Below are positions 58,970-64,000 of a stretch of 64,000 nucleotides of DNA, in pieces. The notes below the pieces were generated by a model. That model was not told where the DNA came from and made no database searches. It saw only the letters and a program-made list of their open reading frames with translations. Both the position numbers and the translations under genes were made by a program. Origin of the DNA: Atherix ibis (taxonomy: Eukaryota > Arthropoda > Insecta > Diptera > Athericidae); assembly GCA_958298945.1 (NCBI GenBank), contig OY282607.1:50011020-50075019 (forward strand), given 5' to 3'. Within the stretch, counting starts at the first letter, position 1. Each line of letters opens with the position of its first letter.

Positions 58970-59690
58970 GTTAAAATCAATTAATTCAAAGCAAATATTG
59001 TCCATTATTATCAAAAATTTTTGACCACTTTTCGAGTATAGCCATGATCCAATCAGCATAGAAATTCTGTTGTTTCTGGTTTAAAATCTGAATCAAGTAG
59101 TTTTTACAGGTCCCTCTTGAATCCAGCTTGGTTCCATTTAGAAATTTTTTCGGTAATCAAAATAAATATAATAATAGTATGAGGGTCTTGTGTCTGGGCT
59201 ATATGGTGGATGCATTAAAGCTCACTTAATTAAAGATGTATGGTTCACTATGATCGTGGTGGAAAACCACACACTTCCTATTGATAAATTCTGGTCGTTT
59301 TCTCACAATCGCTTTGAGAAATAACTTGAGTTGTTATATTTCAGTTTAACCAAATGGCAGCAGTTCATAATGAACGATTCTGTTCTAGTCCCACCATACA
59401 CATAGCATAACCTTATTTGCCGTCATTCCTGGCTTTGAATTTATTTATGATCGTTCATCTCTCATTTTCTATGATCTTTTTCGAACGATATTTTCGTTTT
59501 TTACCAATTTATCATCGGCAGTTATGATTCGCTTTAGAAAGAGCATGATTTCATTGCGCTTCAGCAGCGTATCACGTATGTTAAGTCGATTCATAAGGCA
59601 CTCAATTCATGAGTTACCCAAAAATCGAGTTTCTTTTTTAACACAGCCTTTTGCAAATGGCTTAAAAACTATTTGGTGATGAATGTTTAA
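58970..59690 (-). mobile_element. Degraded mariner fragment
   Basis: On the minus strand, in shifting frames: KKLDFWVTHELSALMNRLNI (WVTHEL for the WVPHEL linker), RDTLLKRNEIMLFLKRIITA with DDK where GDEKW is expected, then TANKVMLCVWWD, RIVHYELLPFG, VRKRPEFINRKCVVFHHDHS (second Asp kept, the following NAR changed), a lost YSPDLAP region, and the C-terminus FYADWIMAILEKWSKIFDNN GQYLL. Inverted ends were not identified. It lies in the sulfotransferase intron in antisense orientation. Confidence 0.75.
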
Positions 59691-59784
59691 TTAGTAAACT
59701 AGGTCATGAACGCTGATATGCTGGTTTGCTTTAACTTTTTTCAGTAATTAGCTGATCAGAACGGATCTCTACTTTGACATCAAC

Positions 59785-59863
59785 ATTTCTAGAATAAAAG
59801 CGAGTGAACCATTAATACAACAAAATTTCTAGAATAAAAGCGAGTGTTTTAATACAACACCTT
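59785..59863. repeat. Tandem duplication, 40-base unit
   Basis: ATTTCTAGAATAAAAGCGAG starts at 59785 and again at 59825; both units end AATACAACA. The middle differs (AACCATT against TTTT). Confidence 0.85.
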
Positions 59864-60502
59864 CATCATAATCACCTCAAATTTATTCATAAACCTGTAA
59901 TGTGTTGTACCTTTATCGAAGTGATTTTATAAACTAAAGCAAATTTTCTCTTTATTCTTGTCAATTTTTGAACTTGAGTAACTTTTATACACTACTCAGA
60001 AGACGAAGAAGTGGCAGCCATACTTGTTGGTTAATACCACTTTCCTTTGGAAAATATTTACTAAAGAGAAAAGGGTATTACACGTATATTAGAGGGAGAG
60101 GGTAAGAAATGGACATGTCAATAAAATTAAAAGGAGAAGAAAATCAGTCGCGGTTGACATTTGAAATAATGTGGGAAAAAATAAAATTGGGGAAGAAAAA
60201 CAAAAAAAATACATTCGATAAAAATATGGACGACCCAACAGAAATGGAAGACACCGTATTACGGAGAAGTAGAAATAGCCAACCATAGCGGTGATCAGGT
60301 GGCGTTGATCACCAATCGTCATTACCCTTGCTCCACTCTGGGCACTTCTGGCTAGATATGGGAAGTGCCACTATTAAGCTGAAGACGACTTACCTAACAA
60401 TCGGCGAACTAACATATGATAACGAGGTACTAGAACGACATTTACTAGAGGGTTAAATAAAAAGACAATTATATCATTATAATGTTTTTAATCGTCTTCC
60501 TG

Positions 60503-60554
60503 TTTGTTTAATTTATTATAGAAATATATATACAAATATAATAAATTAAACAAA
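60503..60554. repeat. Perfect palindrome, 18-base arms
   Basis: TTTGTTTAATTTATTATA at 60503-60520 and its complement at 60537-60554, loop 16 bases. Being wholly AT-rich it is less surprising than the other palindromes. Confidence 0.8.
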
Positions 60555-60597
60555 GAGAGAGACAATAATGTTTATATAAGCAAAATGGTTATTAAAA

Positions 60598-61029
60598 ATT
60601 CGTGAGATAGCTGAGAGATTAAATTTTTCAAATACGACCGTTCATAATCATTTAAAAGGGCTAGGTTTTATCTCAAAGCTCGACGTATGGGTTCCTCATC
60701 TTCTTGCGGTAAAAACCTTGTGCGGTCGCATTGACGTTTGTGATTTGCTTCTCAAACGCCAAGAAAATGATCCATTTTTGAAGCGTATAATTACTGATAC
60801 AAGACCTGAGTCGCGCAAAAGATCCTGCAGTAGAAAAGATGAACCGGCTCAAAGCACTTCGAAAGCCAATATTCATAAAAAAAACGTTACGATATCTGTT
60901 TGGTGGGATTTCAAAGGATTCGTTTATTTTGAGCTTTTACCGACCAACACAACGATCAATTCTGAAGTGTACTGTCATCAGTTGGACAAATTGAATGATT
61001 CACTTAAAAAAAAGGCCAATAAATATATA
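60598..61029 (+). mobile_element. Mariner transposase fragment
   Basis: A mariner middle section: REIAERLNFSNTTVHNHLKG (second helix-turn-helix), FISKLDVWVPHLLAVKTL (WVPH linker intact), CDLLLKRQENDPFLKRIITD, then a short deletion that removes GDEKW and the first Asp, then STSKANIHKKNVTISVWWDF, KGFVYFELLPTNTTINSEVY, CHQLDKLNDSLKKKAN. The frame from 60718 to 61029 is open (104 codons). It is cut off before the second and third Asps, and nothing upstream of REIAE is present. The piece is related to the fragment at 55.4 kb. Confidence 0.8.
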
Positions 61030-61084
61030 TAATTAATTTAAGAGAATCATAATTTACCTTAATACGGGTAAATACCTTTTTGTC

Positions 61085-61730
61085 ACAGTTCTTTCGTGTT
61101 CTTCTTCTCTTCTTGTTATTTTCTTGCTTGTTCTTCAGAAATTTCTATATACTTTTCATTTGTTGCGTCTTTTTCACCTTCTTTTTCTTCGATATTTTTG
61201 TCTTCACTACTGTTCCTCCGTCGTTTCCCTTTTAACACTAAATACTTAATAATAATTTTATTATTATTATCATTATCTCCATTATTACAATATAATTTTC
61301 TAAATTTTATTTGAATTGTTTTCATTTATTTTACCGGGTTTTGTTTAGTTTTTTTTGCTGAATTACTTAATCAGTTAATTATAATTTTTAATTTTTTTTT
61401 TTGTTTCTGTCTCTTCCATTCTTTCTCACAATTTATAAAATTATTTATTAAATTATCAATTAATCCTGATGGTCTCATATTATATTATCACACATAAATA
61501 AAATAATTCACTCGAATTTTTCCCTATACATAAATGATGTTATATTTCTATTGTAATTTATTTTTCTTTTGTTATTTTCTTTAACTATTTTATATAATTC
61601 AATTAATTTACTTATTTATTTACTTATTATCAATTTTCATTTATATTTATATTTATTTATTTATCTCGCATAATTCCTTATTTTATTATTATTTTCTTAT
61701 TCTTATGTATTTATGTATGTATGTATACTT
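61085..61730. repeat. Low-complexity, pyrimidine- and TTA-rich stretch
   Basis: First a TTCTT-rich tract (61085-61240; its reverse frame is a Lys/Glu-rich open frame of 69 codons that I regard as composition-driven), then TTA/ATTT-like simple sequence to about 61730, including GTAT repeats near 61706-61725. Confidence 0.7.
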
Positions 61731-62589
61731 AATCATTTTCATTAAATTCACGAGGCAATCTTAATAACGTTAATTAAAAATTTACTTATTTTTCACTATT
61801 TTCTTTTTGATAATTTTTTTTCTTCTCTATACAATTTTATTTTAACACACATTTTGAACAAATTAGTTTTATATTTAATTGGTCAATCGAGAATCCAACA
61901 CAAATAAGTTCTTAACACATTTATTTATATAATAAATAAAGTTGCCACTGAATTTAAACTTGACGACAGTAAATTAGAAATATTCGCTCCGACTTAAGCG
62001 AGAATTAAAAAAAAAACATTCTGACCATCCTCATTGGATGTCAGTAGGTAAGAGACCGAGCCATGCGTATTTTTCTACATTATTCTTCCTGCTATGGCAA
62101 ATCACAACATTTAGTGAGCCGTTAGCCTCATTAACCTATTCGGTTTTGCCGGTCATCCGATCAAGCAGTTACTCGAACGCCTGATCAGATAACTCCACCT
62201 GTCGAAAAACGCCACGAACTTTTTCGAGAAACTAATCTAATAACAAGATAAGAGTGATGTCATATCTTTACTGATAAACTAGCAAAATTTAGAAGTAACT
62301 ATAAGTTCTAAGGACAGTGGCTATTGCTAACTATTGTATATCACTTTTATAAAAATAATAACAATATATGTATTATATAATTATTTATAATTTAATAAAA
62401 CTAACCAATTTGGAAAAGTATTTACATGATGATCAATAAAACAAAAATAAATTTATGGTAAATTATTGCTAATAAATACGCAAAATTATCCAAATAAAAT
62501 CAAATTAAAGAGTTCTCAGCTGTTAAAAATGATTTATATTCGATTTTGAACTATTTCTTGACAGTTCCTTAAAAATTTCTAAATTATAA

Positions 62590-62815
62590 GAACTCACCAT
62601 CATCATTACCCGGCACATTCCGGTATTACGCTGCAAGCCCATAAATGACGCCATCGTAGACTTACCGGGAAGGAAGTTTCTCATCCATACGGAATAAGTG
62701 TTCAGCCAACCGAGCCTGTTGAGCTTTGATTTTAGCGATAGTCGGTTGGTTGTACCATGATCTCATCAAGAGGCGGTGGAGTCATTCATTCTTATGTGGG
62801 GTGCCGAAAATTTTT
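62590..62815 (-). mobile_element. Non-LTR retrotransposon 3' scrap (tentative)
   Basis: The minus strand reads LLMRSWYNQPTIAKIKAQQA, RLAEHLFRMDEKLPSR, a stop, and VYDGVIYGL. The pattern (R-L-x-x-H-x-x-R-M then K-V-x-x-G) is what the C-terminal tail of many non-LTR reverse transcriptases looks like. There is no RT core to confirm it. Confidence 0.45.
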
Positions 62816-64000
62816 AGACTAGAACTGAAAATTTTCTTATTTTTTATTTGTTTAATACAGGTATATTAGAAAATAACGTACATAAGTTCTTAGAAAACTA
62901 ACAAAAGCTTCCTAAATATATTGTAATTTACCAAATGGAAAGACCTGAAGAATAATGAAATTTAGTTGTTATAGAAACTTACCATTTTTGCATTTGACTT
63001 TGAGGGTTAATATATTTATTCCGGGAACGTGTACAATATTTTTATAAAGAGAATTTCTATATTTTCGTTAAATAAATTTTAGAATAGAAGCGAAATTTAT
63101 TTTCCCTCGTATGCCTCTATAGAAAACTAATTACTATATCAAGATTGGCGTTCAACCTGCTGAGAATTGAAATTCAGTTCCTTGTATTGTTCTCGAAGGG
63201 AAACAATCATTAATCAAATTTTTTCACCCCATAAGGAAAATTTGGCAAAAACTTTTTCAAACATTTATTTTTGAAGGTATGTCCTACTTCTCTAAGTTAC
63301 ACTTGGAAGTCCGACTTTTTCTCATTTAAAGTTTTCTTATACTCATCGTTCATTATTCATAAGTTCTGTTTGTATCATTATTATTTTCAGTAAAAACAAG
63401 TGCACACTCGTAAAAAGTATATTTCTTAGCTCCTCAAATGAATGGAAATAAATTAGCTCTACTACTTGAAAGTTTATTTCAATTATTTATTTTTATTATA
63501 CATCACATGTCAACAGAGAATTGTTTAGCTAATGGAAGTTATTTTATAATAAAACAATAAACATTAAGGAAAAACTTATGAATGCTTTTAATTAATCTTA
63601 ACAAATTTTAGTTTTGAGTAAGAAATTGTATTATAAATATATATAAATCAAATTATGTACTCTAGTGCGGCATATTCGAGTAGAATACGGCTTATGGCCT
63701 TTAATATGGCGCTGGGAATTTGTATTTCACTACTAATGTTACTTGAAATGATATGAAATAAACAAATATTGTAAATTTCAATTTAATCGATAAAATAAGA
63801 TAGTATATTTTGATTAACGATGACAATGTTTTAAAAACCTTAATTTTTCATACAGTATAAGATATTATAAAAATGTCTATAAATTCAAATGTTTCGTGTA
63901 ATATTGTTATACGTGTACGTATATGTTTATTTCAAGTCAAGGTAAATTTTACAAAATGTTATCATGATATTTTTTCATATGGTTTGTTTACATTTCGACT

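Noticed and set aside
61116..61325. Lys/Glu-rich 69-codon minus frame
   Set aside because: It is produced by a TTC-rich low-complexity tract inside an intron.

Overview
The window is very AT-rich nuclear DNA of an animal, most likely an insect. The evidence is spliceosomal introns with GT/AG borders, dense Tc1/mariner remnants of lineages known mainly from insects, Jockey- and R1-clade retrotransposon debris, and one recognisable host gene of the heparan sulfate 3-O-sulfotransferase family. I cannot name the order or species from sequence alone. There are no operons, CRISPR arrays or bacterial signals.

Layout. The only host gene I can support is the 5' part of a heparan sulfate glucosamine 3-O-sulfotransferase on the plus strand. 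It has two coding exons (56398-56700 and 56771-56986) split by a 70-base intron; the rest of the gene lies beyond the window, so 56987-64000 is intron carrying old mariner and retrotransposon scraps. Everything to its left (1-56378) is intergenic or distal sequence filled by mobile elements in AT-rich spacer.

Mobile elements. (a) DD34D mariner elements: two copies of one family at 2425-3737 and 22024-23315, the second with an uninterrupted 349-residue transposase; two copies of a second family at 7750-8949 and 45515-46860 that share one frameshift; single copies at 29370-30581, 31489-33688 and 32457-33584; degraded fragments at 13.5, 19.5, 55.4, 59.0 and 60.6 kb. (b) A different Tc1/mariner lineage whose transposase starts its catalytic domain with DEAHF, with a 41-residue second spacing in the best copy: about 2125-4146, 10959-12104, 37730-38170, 38440-39006 and 48254-51020. 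(c) One Jockey-like non-LTR family in five fragments: 6.2 kb, 17.5-19.5 kb, 23.7-25.0 kb, 25830-27630 (with polyA tail and target-site duplication) and 45.2-47.0 kb. (d) An R1-clade fragment at 42140-43565, a further non-LTR element with a hexamer-repeat tail at 54050-55165, and a short RT 3' scrap near 62.7 kb. (e) A solo LTR at 10430-10765 with a 4-base duplication. (f) A 1.3-kb element at 49672-51006 with inverted ends and an 8-base duplication.

History. Insertions are repeatedly nested: mariner in a DEAHF element (2.4 kb), mariner in mariner (32.5 kb), mariner in Jockey (45.5 kb), and the 8-base-duplication element in a DEAHF terminal repeat (49.7 kb). This gives a readable relative chronology. 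Several perfect short palindromes, some inside mariner copies, point to templated-repair rearrangements. Two stretches (16.2-17.5 kb and 28.2-28.65 kb) look protein-coding in origin but I could not identify them. I found no convincing new biological system; the best leads are the intact mariner, the frameshift shared by two copies of a second mariner family, and the nested undescribed 1.3-kb element.
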